Source: Rhizophlyctis rosea
Taxonomy: Eukaryota; Chytridiomycota; Chytridiomycetes; Rhizophlyctidales; Rhizophlyctidaceae
Length of the DNA: 60,642 nt
Direction: 5' to 3'
Assembly: GCA_027596075.1 (NCBI GenBank)
Contig: JADGJC010000126.1
Location: 49,032 to 109,673, forward strand
Made by a program: the position numbers and the translations under genes. Shown here piece by piece: positions 23,255-34,600 of the stretch. The notes under the pieces were generated by a model. That model was not told the DNA's origin and did not search any database. It saw only the letters and a list, made by a program, of their open reading frames with translations. How positions within the stretch are numbered: the stretch's first letter is position 1; each line of letters starts with the position of its first letter.

Positions 23255-23896
23255 TTATAACTCGTTACCTCGCTTCTCCAAGCTATCCTCCATCGTCTTG
23301 TCCCAAATGGCCTGCACTTCAGGGTCCTCAGCCATCTTCGCCTCCGAATCCACCATCCCTTGAATACCGGCGTCATTCAATCCGGGAGGCTTGCCTGCAT
23401 GATAAAGGACCAAGGGCAGGGGCCCATCCCCAACAGATTCCGGCGACATGCTAAAACCCAAAGAGTAACCCGTCTGAATGAGGAGGGTCTTCCTGCCTGA
23501 TTGACATTCACTATACTGTTCAGGCGTAGCGGGGAAGGGTGCATCATGTACGGAATGGAAGGATGACGCCGCTTCTGTGTAGGACAAGGAGCTACAGTCG
23601 ACGGCGTTGGCGATGGCGGCTCGAGCTTTGGGCAAGGAAAGGACCATCATGGAGGCTTTGACTTCTGGTGGGGTAGATTCCGATGGCATGAATGGGTAGA
23701 AGTCGAGTCCGACGACGGCGGATTTACCGTTCCCGAGGACGGTAATCCATTCGATTACGCGCGGTAGGGTTGGTAAGGCTCTCGATGAAGTTAATTTGAA
23801 TGACTCCATCGTTGCGGTTGCTTGTTTGAATGTAATCAGGAGTAGCAGAAAGAAAAGAATGAATAGGCTGCGAGAAGATACGATAACGGGGTTCAT
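23255..23896 (-). CDS. Small secreted or luminal protein, unknown
   Basis: A single exon of 213 residues starting at ATG 23896. The N-terminus has a textbook signal peptide: a short basic start, then a hydrophobic core (LFILFFLLLLITF) and an Ala/Thr cleavage region near residue 28. The mature part has a few cysteines and no recognised domain. The C-terminus ends in KRGNEL, which resembles but does not match an ER retrieval signal. A TATA box (TATAAA, 23945-23940) lies 45 nt before the ATG, and the coding start is preferred over an upstream in-frame extension because that extension crosses the TATA box. Function unknown. Confidence 0.65.
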   Translation of the reverse strand: MNPVIVSSRSLFILFFLLLLITFKQATATMESFKLTSSRALPTLPRVIEWITVLGNGKSAVVGLDFYPFMPSESTPPEVKASMMVLSLPKARAAIANAVDCSSLSYTEAASSFHSVHDAPFPATPEQYSECQSGRKTLLIQTGYSLGFSMSPESVGDGPLPLVLYHAGKPPGLNDAGIQGMVDSEAKMAEDPEVQAIWDKTMEDSLEKRGNEL

Positions 23897-23939
23897 GATG
23901 GAGATGGGAAGTGAAAAGGGAAAGGACACGACCCCCTTT

Positions 23940-23945
23940 TTTATA
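23940..23945 (-). promoter_or_regulatory. TATA box of the secreted protein gene
   Basis: On the minus strand CTATAAAAAAAGGGGG is present, with TATAAA at 23945-23940. It lies 45 nt upstream of the ATG at 23896, a short distance that implies a very short leader. Confidence 0.5.
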
Positions 23946-24211
23946 GGAATTACTACAATTTGGAAGTGCAGCCAGCTTCGCCCACGCACAAATGGGCTTG
24001 GGATTTAGTTTCAAGTTTGATCACTCGACCACAAGGCACAGTCATCCTATTAGTGGGACAGCCATGCTAGCAACAGGCACAATCACGATGCGGTTGGAAC
24101 ATTATGGCAACGTGGCCAGGATTGGCATCGATCACTTCTTCATCTCCAAGATCATCCAGCATCTCTTTAACACCAATTCTCGCAAACACAACAAAAAACC
24201 CGCACAATACA

Positions 24212-26153
24212 ATGCAAACTTTTGAAACACTCTGCGAGGTGGTGTTGCATCCTCTATCCAATCATCTGGACTATATCGATCTCGTTCGACTACGACGCAC
24301 CACCCCCTCGATGAATTCGCTGGTCCTTGCGAACTCCATCCTAGACCTGCCTTACAAACTCGACACAGTCTTATCTGGTATGACCGCAACCAAAAATACT
24401 GCATCTGGAGAGCACTTCGACAATCAGGCATACCCATGGGCCTTAACCGAAGTGGACAATCAGCTGCTACAGCCGTTCCGTCGTCTCATAATCGAGATAT
24501 CAAATTTGCGTACGCGCCTTGCCACACAATCCCACAGTCCCCTCAGCACCTTGTATCCAGTCAATCTCGAGACCCGCCAACTATATACCTTCCATCATAC
24601 CATGCCAAGATATGTTGATATCAACAACTTGGACAAACTTTCATCCTCCACCAATGCAATAGAAGTGCAACTCCCGCCCAGCGTTCATCCTCCTCAAACA
24701 GATGCTCCTTCAACACCACCACCACTACTCTTCACCTACACCGAACACCGTATAATCACAAAACCAGACGAAGCTCTTACTGCAATTTCATGCAATCTGG
24801 GCACTCTCTCTATCATTCCTCCCGATGATGCAAACCCCATCTCCCAAACCGAACACCTTCTCCTAGAACTCTACCACAAATCAACTTCCTACCTCCAATC
24901 AATGTACGAAACTGTCTACGGCTTTGTGGAATCCAGTCGCACCCGAAAATTCCGAACACTACCCTGGGACACCCTCCTCCGCGCCCCTCCACCAACCCCA
25001 TCAACCGACATACCATTCCCACCAACCCTTGACGAACTCTCCAACTTCCTCTCCTACATCTTCCCCTGGCAACAATTTGACAGTTTGGTGAAACAAGGCA
25101 CATACATTGATTACGGTCAGGAATTCAAAACGCCGCTCACGCGACAGGGGTGGTATGAAGCAACTTCCCTACACACGCCTTTGGAAAGGGCGGGGGAGAA
25201 GTTTATTCAGGTGGCGGAGAAGAGACTTCAAGGCTGGGGTTGTGATCGAGTGACAGGATCGGCGGGATCAAGTCTTCCTGAGCACAGTGCGGTTATACAC
25301 CCGTTTTGGCGCGACGTGGAGCGGGTGGTTCGAGCGAGGATGGCGTCTATTGGGTTGGGAGATAGGGTGAGAGGTGTGTTGCGGATGTTCAAGGAGCAGG
25401 GAAGAGAAATAGATGCATGTGGAAGTGGTGATCAAGCATTGGATATTGAAGAAGCTCTCAGCCAGTGGATCGCGGACCACATCACAGTTTGGGATGCGGA
25501 AGTTTTAGAGATGGATGAGTTTTGCAACGAGGGTGGCAAGGCTCTGGAGGGGAGGGTCGTGATTTTGATCAAGGTAGGAGGGATTGTCTGTTGTCTTTTT
25601 GTGTTTTGGTCTGACAAAGGGCCAGGCAAAAGAAATGTTCCAAGTCCTGTGGCAATTCTCTTCTTGGCAAATCGATTCGATCATGAGAAACAAAAATTCT
25701 GATCAAAAATACATTTTTCAACCCCCTTCCTTTTCACCCATTTCCCCCTCTTCTGTGCAGAACAATGAAAAATCCGCTTGGGTAACATTCACCTCTTTCC
25801 ACCACTTCGTCCAGATGCAATACATCCAAACACAAAAGCTACACCTATCTGCACAGCTGGTCAACACAGGAGATGTCATCCCTTCCTCCACAGACATAAG
25901 TCTCCTTAACTCTGTCGACTGTATCATCACTTCATCATGCTCTACTCTTCTCACCCATCTTGCTCTCGAAGAGGACAGATGGAACGTTGGGCGACTTCTA
26001 GGTGGGATTTTGGCTATTGTTGCTCTGGCGGGGGTCAATGTGTGCTGGAACACGGGGATGGGAGATGTGTCTGGGGCAAGGAAGCAGTGGGTTGATGGTG
26101 TTTTGGAGATTGGGAAGCGGTGTGGTGGGGATTGGGTGTCGGGGTGGGTTTGA
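24212..26153 (+). CDS. Hypothetical protein with F-box-like N-terminus
   Basis: Two exons, 24212-25573 and 25761-26153, joined in phase by a 187-nt GT-AG intron; 584 aa. The first 45 residues (LCEVVLHPLSNHLDYIDLVRLRRT...NSLV) have the spacing of an F-box, which would recruit an SCF ubiquitin ligase, but the match is weak. The rest is mostly helical, with one Pro-rich stretch and no recognised repeats. A hydrophobic segment (LLGGILAIVALAGVNV) near the C-terminus could be buried or membrane-inserted. The start at 24212 is chosen for its A-rich leader; an in-frame ATG at 24104 would add 36 residues. The gene diverges from the secreted protein gene (315 bp). Confidence 0.6.
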
Positions 26154-26677
26154 TGTGGCGCGGTGTGTGTGAGTGGGTGTGAGGATGGGTTCTTGCCGGC
26201 ATTGTGTATTTGGTGGATTTGCATCTTGCTGCGGAATTCATGTTTTTTTTTTAAGGCGTATTACGCTCGCTATGCTGTTCAGACGGTTGATCTTGGGATT
26301 AATGCATTTTGCTGTATCATTCGGAGAAAACTGTGAAACAATCACAGATACAGATCTCTATTCGGCATGTCCAGTTATGGGGCTATCCAGCGTGGTATGG
26401 AGTTGTTGGGGCCAGGATTGTATGTACAGGGAAGCTGGTTCGACTCCGCATATTGAGAGCTTGAGTTAAGAGTCAAATCATTTTGGGTGTTTGCCCGGAG
26501 CGAGAACAGGATAACCTACATGCGATATATCACACACGCAGCCTCTTTACATGAAAAAACTCGGAAAACAACTGCTCTGATCACACACGAATGGGATGCA
26601 CCAAAAGCGATCAGCCGCTGCTATACTCCGACCGTTTGGGATCACCACCGCACAGTTTCTCAATCCACAACCACACC
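26154..26677. other. Convergent intergenic region
   Basis: The F-box-like gene (+) and the dehydrogenase (-) converge here. Short open frames exist but carry no domain. No RNA or repeat is recognised. Confidence 0.3.
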
Positions 26678-27568
26678 TCAAACCAAAACAACAGTCCTCC
26701 ACAACTCCCCACCCTCAACCTCCCCCCTCCTCCCCAAAATATCCCCAACATCCCAATTACACTCCAAATACCTCCCACTCCCCCAATCGACCCCCCCACT
26801 CCCCACCCAAACCGCAAACCCCCCCATCAACTCCGGCGAATCACACAACAACTCCCTCCTCTTGTCCTCCGGCATACCCTCCTTTGCTAAACTCGTCTCG
26901 ACACCCCCCGGGTGGACCGCAAACGTCACAAGGTTATGCGACTCCCCATGTTCGAGGTGGAGAAACTCTGTAAAACGGTTGATGGCGCACTTGGAGGGGG
27001 AGTAAGCTGAGAAGCCGAGGAGGTTGTTGCGGGAGCCTATGGAGGAGATGTTTATGATGTAGTTTTTGTGCGGGGTGTGGGTTGGGAGGTGCGGGAGGAG
27101 GTAGCGGATGGGCAGGTATGTGCCCATGAAGTTTGTGGTGAGGGTTTTGAAGACATCTGCCGGATCGGTTTCGACTATTTTGAGGGGTGGTGGACCCCAT
27201 CCGGCGTTGTTGATGAGTGTGTAGGGGGTGTTTTTGTTGGGGGTGTTGGAGACTGCGACGGAAATCAATTCTTCGACGCTTTTTTGATCCGTGACGTCGC
27301 ATTGGTGTTTGATGACTTTGCAGGTGGAGTTCAGTTTTTGGATTTCGGCTTCGACTTCGTCCAGTTGCGAGAGGGTGCGAGAGGTTATTACGATGGTTTG
27401 CGCGTTTGCTTTGGCATAGTTGAGGGCGATGGAGCGGCCGATGCCGCGGCCGGCTCCGGTTACGATGACGGTTCGACCTTTGGCAGAGTCTTGCAAAGAT
27501 GAGGAGGGGTCGAAGGGGTCAATTGCGGGGTATATGTCATGATGTTTGGGCTCGATTGACGGAGACAT
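26678..27568 (-). CDS. Short-chain dehydrogenase/reductase
   Basis: A single exon of 296 residues from ATG 27568. The Rossmann motif TGAGRGIG (about 38-45), the NNAG motif, the catalytic Ser in NISSIGS and the active-site YSPSK (YxxxK) are all present, as in classical SDR oxidoreductases. An Arg at the end of the second beta strand (ITSRT) suggests NADPH rather than NADH. The last about 40 residues (Gly/Trp/Glu-rich) diverge from the family, so the substrate cannot be inferred. There is no signal peptide, so it is probably cytosolic. It converges with the preceding gene and lies next to a tRNA gene on the same strand. Confidence 0.88.
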   Translation of the reverse strand: MSPSIEPKHHDIYPAIDPFDPSSSLQDSAKGRTVIVTGAGRGIGRSIALNYAKANAQTIVITSRTLSQLDEVEAEIQKLNSTCKVIKHQCDVTDQKSVEELISVAVSNTPNKNTPYTLINNAGWGPPPLKIVETDPADVFKTLTTNFMGTYLPIRYLLPHLPTHTPHKNYIINISSIGSRNNLLGFSAYSPSKCAINRFTEFLHLEHGESHNLVTFAVHPGGVETSLAKEGMPEDKRRELLCDSPELMGGFAVWVGSGGVDWGSGRYLECNWDVGDILGRRGEVEGGELWRTVVLV

Positions 27569-27923
27569 ATTGAAAGTGTGTTCGTAGGTGTGATATAGTA
27601 CACTGCAAACTCGTTATTTGAGAGCTCGTAACGCACATAGGTACCGGTACCGAGTCTGAAGGATCTTTCATATATATCATTCACATCTGCCCATGCTGCT
27701 CCTTCCACTTGATTGCGAAGCTGCAACGCGCTCAGACGTCACGCGTTGCAGATCGGCGATCCCGCATCGGTCGATGACATAATCAGATTCAGCAGGAACT
27801 CCATTACATATAATAAAACTCGGAATTTTAGAAATAAAATGAACCAAAGTCAAGGCCCAAAACTCACAAAAACAAAGACAGATTCGAGGGAGGAAAAAGA
27901 GCATTGCATATAATAGAATCAGT
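27569..27923. other. SDR promoter region
   Basis: 355 bp between the dehydrogenase start and the tRNA gene. TATA-like AT runs occur near 27668-27680 (atatatat). No gene is seen. Confidence 0.3.
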
Positions 27924-27993
27924 GCATGGTCCGGGAATCGAACCCGGGTCTGCCGCGTGGCAGGCGGCAATTCTACCACTGGACCAACCATGC
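27924..27993 (-). tRNA. tRNA-Gly (anticodon GCC)
   Basis: The minus strand folds as a complete 70-nt cloverleaf. The acceptor stem is GCATGGT with ACCATGC, and the anticodon stem GCCGC/GCGGC carries the loop CTGCCAC with anticodon GCC. The T arm is CCGGG-TTCGATT-CCCGG. Internal A and B box promoter sequences (TGGTCCAGTGG and GGTTCGATTCC) are visible. There is no intron. The usual 3' CCA is not encoded, as expected in eukaryotes. Confidence 0.97.
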
Positions 27994-28627
27994 GGATGCC
28001 CAATTTACGGTATTTGACATATATATCCGAAAAAAAAGAAGGATTCATATTTGTGGCAGGGTCCAGGAAGTGGATATCCTCTTGGTGTGCTCTGTTCCAC
28101 ACTTTCTCCTAATGAACGAGTGAAAGTGTGAGCTTTGCATATAACAGGGAGGGAACTTCAACTCTCAATAATGGTGAACCTGTTGCGGGAGAACCGTCCA
28201 CTACCGTTGCAATGGTCTTTTAACGTTTACAGAGAGCAATTTGTGCTGCTATGCTTCCTCCATCCAAATGATTACACAAATAGGCGCGCCTCGTGCCCGT
28301 CCAGAACCATAACAAGAAGAGTGAGCAGGTCACGGAAGCGTGTCCGCACGAGTCTTCGAATGGCAGTTTGAGATATTGGAGAGGATAAATCCTTTTCAGA
28401 CGACTTGAATAAGGAACGGAGCATTGTAAGCATCAAGATGCCAAACCCCAATGATAAATCAGGCTCGGTCTCACACAAAATGAGACGTCAGATTGGACAA
28501 TGGCGCATTGGAACTCAATCAAGTGGATCGCACAATAAATAGGATTATCTACAGTATAATTTACAGAACCGGGCAAAAAAGCCCTTGCTTACATTACATT
28601 AGGAGGGGAAGGTCCACACTGGACTCC
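27994..28627. other. Intergenic between tRNA and dynein 3' end
   Basis: About 630 bp with only short frames and no domain. It holds the upstream flank of the tRNA and the dynein 3' UTR. Confidence 0.3.
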
Positions 28628-31600
28628 CTACGCAAGTGATGCCAACGCTGCGGTTCCTCGTTTTACATGGAAATCGTAATCATGCACACCCGATTTCAGT
28701 TCCATGGCAATGATGAAAGATGGTCGCTCTCTGTTGTCCAGGTCAAATTAGTATAAGCAAAATGCTTTTGAGCTTTGCAATCATGATTGGCAAGGAAACA
28801 TACCTTGTCCCCGAACGAATGGGGTAGTAGTACAAAGGACAAGTGTACATTCCCTTGGTAGTCTTCTTCTTGCTCTCAACAGGCCGGAAGTGGATGGGCG
28901 GCAAGGGGGTGATGAGCTCCATCGGCTTGGGTTCTTTTAGGCAGTTGTTCTTTTTGTCCCAGCTGGAGGAGGAACATTCAAAGATCACTATCATCTCATA
29001 AAGCTTGTGTACACCCGATTGTTGTGTTTACCTCGCTCCTTCAAGATACAGATTTCGGATATAGACGCCTTCCTTTGGCGCCTGCTGGATGTGGTTGTCG
29101 TCTTCCAGTTGCAGAACGGTAAACTCCCAGGAGAGAACGTCAACAGGGATGTTGTTCTTGCGTGCGGTTTTTTGGAGCACTGCCGTGAGGAAACCAGTTG
29201 GGAATGTGAATGCTCCTAACCAGAAGAGTTTTGGTTCCCCACTGAGGAATATATTTGGTCAGCAGGTGATATCAGTATGTCCAATTCGAGAAAGCCCACT
29301 TACTTCTTTGCCCAATCCGCGAAGAACTCCACTCTGAGTGCAAGCTCCCTCGTCCAAGCCGCCAGCGGCTTCAGAGACGCATACGCCTTACCCCAACTCG
29401 GCGGCACCCTTCCCTCAAATATGCAGTTGAACGTCTCCTCCAACTCGGGAGACATGACGACGATACCCTTAATGCCGTTTTGCAAATCAACCAAACTTTT
29501 TCGTATCCGTTGCAATAGATCAATGTACCGTTTGATCTCTTGAAGCAGTACAACATTCAAAGGCGACATGTCGTGTTTCACTTGATTGTATGTTCCTTCG
29601 TAGTCGATGTCTTCCGGCAGGCGACGTAAGATATCTGACGCGACGGTGAGCACCTTCTCTTCCCTACTTTGACCCGCGCCGCTGCTAATTTGTGGAGCTA
29701 ATGAGAGCAACGTTGCCAGCATCCCTTCTGATTCCCGAATCTGTGAGGCGATGTCGGCGTTGGGGTGTTGTCCAAAGACTTCCGGTTTATCAAACCCTGG
29801 TAGACCCGCCACGTAGTCCCGGAAGCCTTGCAAGTCCAACGTGTCTGGAATGAAGTAGTTTGGCATAGAGGATACCTTGTATTGTGGGGCTGTAAGGGCT
29901 TCCTCGCTGAATAGGTGGTTGATGTAGCTGCGTAGCACCCTTCTGTCCCAATCGTCCGTCACACGACCACCGTAATTGGCTTCCGCGATAAGGTACTTCA
30001 GAGCGTCCCAAGGCGTCTGCTCATACTCGTCCAGCAACACCACCATCACGTTCTCACAAATGTCAAAGTCCGAATCGTTGAAATCTGATGTAACGTTCCA
30101 TCCCAGCGTCAAGAACTTCTTCCGTTCTAACAAAACACTATGGAAGAAGCATAATCCGAAGGTAAGCTTTTTGTAAACTTCTGGTTTGGTGCACCGGTTG
30201 AATTGCTCTTCCGTGAACCCGTTGAAAAGACGGATCATATTGGCTTTGATCCCCTTGGGTGGTTCCGTCACCATCTTCAACCCTGACTGCAAGATTGAAA
30301 TAGGGAACTGCGGGTGCGGGCTGGACGACAGCCATAATCTGAAATCCGGGTGTGGGTTCTCTGCCGGAATACTTTCTACAATCTTATCCAAACTCGGCAT
30401 CCAACTGATCGACAAATGACAATTTGCCAAGAACACCCACTTCCCATCCCGCATTCCCTCCTGAATTAGCCGTGTGGCTTTTGGACTCTGTCCCTGTCCT
30501 AACGACAAGTAATTGAACCGTTCTCCCATCCCCTTCTTCTGTGCCAACGCCATCAAGTTCGCCGTTGGGTCGACACCGGGAGATAGAACAAAAATCAAGG
30601 GTGTGCGAGGTGAGGAGTCTGCTAAAATATCCGCCACATCCAGAATGGGTGGTTCTACGAACTTTTGTCCCAAGTTGGCGACTACAAACTTGGCTGCACA
30701 GAATATGACCCGGTCAGTACGCAGGGAGCGGATAATGAGCATCCGTTGAAGATCAGTGAGTTTGTTTTCCCACTCTCCCGGGAGGGTGAGCTCTTCCGGT
30801 TCCGAAGACATGAACCAGGTTTTCCATTCTCGTTCACCCTGTTCGATGGAGCTAATTAGGCCAGAGAATGCGGGTAGAGCATCAAGCTCCGTCACGTTGT
30901 CCCAGGCGTTATCCGTGATCCTGAAAGCGGGAACTCAAAGTCAGTCACATGAATCACACGTCTACAAATGTTTCCTCTCCAAAGACACTCACCATTCCGC
31001 AAACGGATTTGGCATCTGCGCATCCTTATCCAGAACCTGCCCACCCCTCAAAAAGAAATCATACTCCTGCCGATTCAACTTTCCGCCCGCTTCCATGATC
31101 TTTACCGTCATTTGGAACGAGAACAAAAGCTTATGTTGCTCAAACAACCCTCGACACGTATTCTTGTACACCGCATACGTATGGTACTCATTCAAGTTCG
31201 CGATCCGCTCCCCTAACTCATCCGACCTTTTACTCTTGGCGATGGACTTATCGAACAACTCCGTGTAGGCGTCGAGGGAGAACTGATACATGGGATCGAC
31301 GGAAGCGAGGTCGTTGAGGACGAAGTAGAGGATTGAGGCACGTTGAGCGCAAGGACGGTATCCCTCACGTGCTGCGTCGATGCGCTTTTCTGTTTGTTCA
31401 GATATGACGAGTTGTTGGGTTACTTCTTCCGCAATGGTTTTGGAGGATTGGAGGGTGTTGACAAGTTTTTCATCGTCAAGTAGAGAACCTTGTGCTGTGC
31501 TGAGGAGGTAAAGGATCTCGTCCTCGAGCTCAACGAGCTTCTTTTTCGCTGCTGCCACGTTGAATACTAAGGCGTTTTTTTGTTCTTCCAGTTCAGGTTT

Positions 31601-34600
31601 TTCTCTTTTGACCACGATACCGAGGAGTTGATCTTCCAGCCCCTTCTCCTTTACGGCAAAGTTGACGATGGTGGCCTTGGCAAACACTTCGGGGGCATAC
31701 TTCGGGTTGGCGAGTTTGGTAGTGATATAGAAGCGGAAGGCGGGGTTGTACTCGACATCCTTGTCTCCCAATTTGATGGTCAGCACACCGGCTTTTTTGA
31801 TGATGGATTTGTTCAATATGGGGTCCAGAGCAGGGTCAATGGTCTCGCCGATGCCTTGTAATAGTACGGGAATACCGTATTGGATGGCGCTTTCCAATGT
31901 CCGCAAGAAATCTGTCTGTTTAAGATCGATGATCTTTAAATCTCTTTTGGCCTCCATATTTTTGATCCACGTGTTGGCCTGTCCCTGCGGATCAATCATC
32001 AACGGCCACCGCCTCCCGCGTGTGACGATAATACCGTTTTCAGCCGAGAACGCATCGCTAGGCAATCCTTGAATGTTCCAGTCCCGAATGTCCGTCTGCC
32101 TCCCAATGAAAACGTCAAACGCAAATTCTGGGCTGAAGGGGATTTCCAACGTTTTGATTTGAGCAAGCCAGACCGTGTTCACCAGCATCTGACGATAGGT
32201 GGAGTTAAAGGGTCCAGCATAGGAGAGGAAGGCCGCCGCAAGAAGACAATCGCCAGGTAGATACCGGAACGCCTCCTCGTAATTCTTGATACTCTTTTCC
32301 CAGCGCTCACGTTCACCGCCCAATCCAGACACCAGCTGCTCAGCCCGAGACAACTTCAACTCCGTCTGCTCGGAATCCTGCCGCAACTTCTCCTTCAATG
32401 CCACCTTTTCGTCGTATTGTGTTTTAAGCTCCACGAGCTTGTCCTGGATCTCCTGCAGTTTTGCTTTCGCTTCCCTCAACGTCTTCTGCTTCTTCTCCAG
32501 CGTCTCTTGTGCTAACCTTAACTTCTCCTTCTTGGGCGCTACTTGCCGGAAGATGTTGCCGTAGGTTTCCATCGCCCTTACCCACATACAAAGGCTCTTC
32601 GCGGCGCCCGACACGCGACCAACCGCTTCGGGCTGGAATTGTTCATCAGCGCAATATTGTGAGATCTTCTTCAAAATCTTGTCTGAAATGTTGTCTTTAT
32701 CAAAGTTGATCAACTGCTTGATGAAGTATGGATTTCCCAACTGCCTCTTTGCCTCATCCCATGTTGGTTCGCACTTCTTCAATACCATCACCGCCTCCAT
32801 GACCTTTTCCACCGCGGTCGGAGGTTTACCGTAAGACCGAATCTCGTTCAAATCCTTCTTGTTGATCCCTTCCAATGCTTTCGTGGCAGCATTCAATGCC
32901 GGCATAGCCTGATCCAAATCCGCCTGCGCTGCCTCCGCAACAGCCCTCACTTCATCCTCCTCCACCGCCATTTTCTCCGCCTTGGCCGATACACCCTTGG
33001 CCTGTTCATCAGCCTCCCGTTTCTGCTGCACAATGATAACGAGGTAATCCTCACACTGCTTCTGGAATGTTGCAACCTGTTTCTTGGCAACCTCAAGTTC
33101 TACACTGATGGTTTCCACGTTCTGCCGTGTATCATCGAGCTTGGAGAGACCGTTGCGGAGCTTCGTCGCCGCGTCGCCAATTTCTTTTCGCTTTTCGCGT
33201 AGCAGCTCTCTGTAACCCGTTACAAGCTCAAGATAGTTGATGGGAGTGACGTAGTTGTACCTCTTCAATTGCTGGATCATTTTCAAGGATGCGTCAACGA
33301 CTGAGGTGTGGACGGATACGAAGACTTGCGATACAGCTTTTTTCAGGGCATCAGAGCCTAAGTCAACGTTATCAAGGTATTTCAAGGCGACTTCCATCAG
33401 GGCATCTTCGGGCCATTCGGAGAACCAGTCAATGGTGGTGCAGTTAACGAGGGCCGGGAACATACGGAGACGGTTGCGGAAAGCATCGCCGACCGGACTC
33501 ATGCACAAAATGACGTGGAGGTTTGTTCGAACGCGCTCAATGAAGAAGGCGTATGGGTCTGCGCCGTCCGGCATGTTGTTGGCTTTTGCATTGCCTTGCA
33601 TTGTTTGTTTGATTTCGTTGAGTTCTTCTGGAGGGAAGAGGTTGGGTACCTAAACATACGGAATAGAGCGCATTTTTTAGCCCATCCGACTTCTGAAGAT
33701 GCATCGAACGCATTATCAGTGTAAATGATGAAACATACCTCACCACTACTCAAAATATTACTAACATCCTCCAAGAAACTATTCGAAATAATCTGCGTAT
33801 CCGTAAACAAGAAAGCAGTCGGCTTCCCATCCACCCCCGTACTCCGATACAACTTCTTCAAGTCCTCCCGGAACTCAATGTGGCGGTAATGCTTCGAAAT
33901 CTTGATCTGGAACACCGCGATATCAACCACATATGCCGCCAACCGTGTCAGACTCTGCCTCCCACTGCCCCCAACACCGATCAACAGCACATTCCCATTC
34001 GGTAACCGCAAAATACGTGTTATACGACAGATATGTTCAATCGCGTCTCGGAACAGGACGAGATCGGCTTGAATGAAACCCGGCTCGGCGTTGTATTCAC
34101 CCAGCTTTTCTTCCATGAATTTCTTGAGCTTGTCGACATCTGTTACTTCTTCGTATGCGGGGTTTTCGACACCTGGATCGCCCATGAAGTCGACGAAAAG
34201 TGGGATTCGTTTGTCTGCTGGACAGAGTTGTTTCAATGATGAAGAGAAGTGTGCTACGAGCTTGTCATCGACGAGTTTAGCGAAATAGGCCCTGTCGTCC
34301 GCGTCGACGAGGCGGTCGTTGAAGACTCGGAAGACTTCGTGGACCCAGAGTTTGATCATTGCATCGCGGGAGTCGTAGTATTCCCGATTGGCGCGGAGGA
34401 GACCTTGGAACACTTTGGATATATCCCTCAAGTTGAACAGGTAATGGATCTTTGCGGGAGTTGGAAGGAGTTGCGCTACAATTGTGTGGTAAATCTCTAC
34501 TGTAGCCTGAGTCATGATATCGCCCAACGGTTTGACCTCCTCCTCAAAGTCTTGCAACTTTTGGTTGATGATGCTGCCATAGATCCGGTGAATGGATACT

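Noticed and set aside
23255..23896. C-terminal KRGNEL as an ER retrieval signal
   Set aside because: It differs from HDEL/KDEL at the key second-to-fourth positions, so it is mentioned only as a resemblance.
28135..28478. Small frames between the tRNA and dynein
   Set aside because: No start context, domain or splice pattern; length expected by chance.
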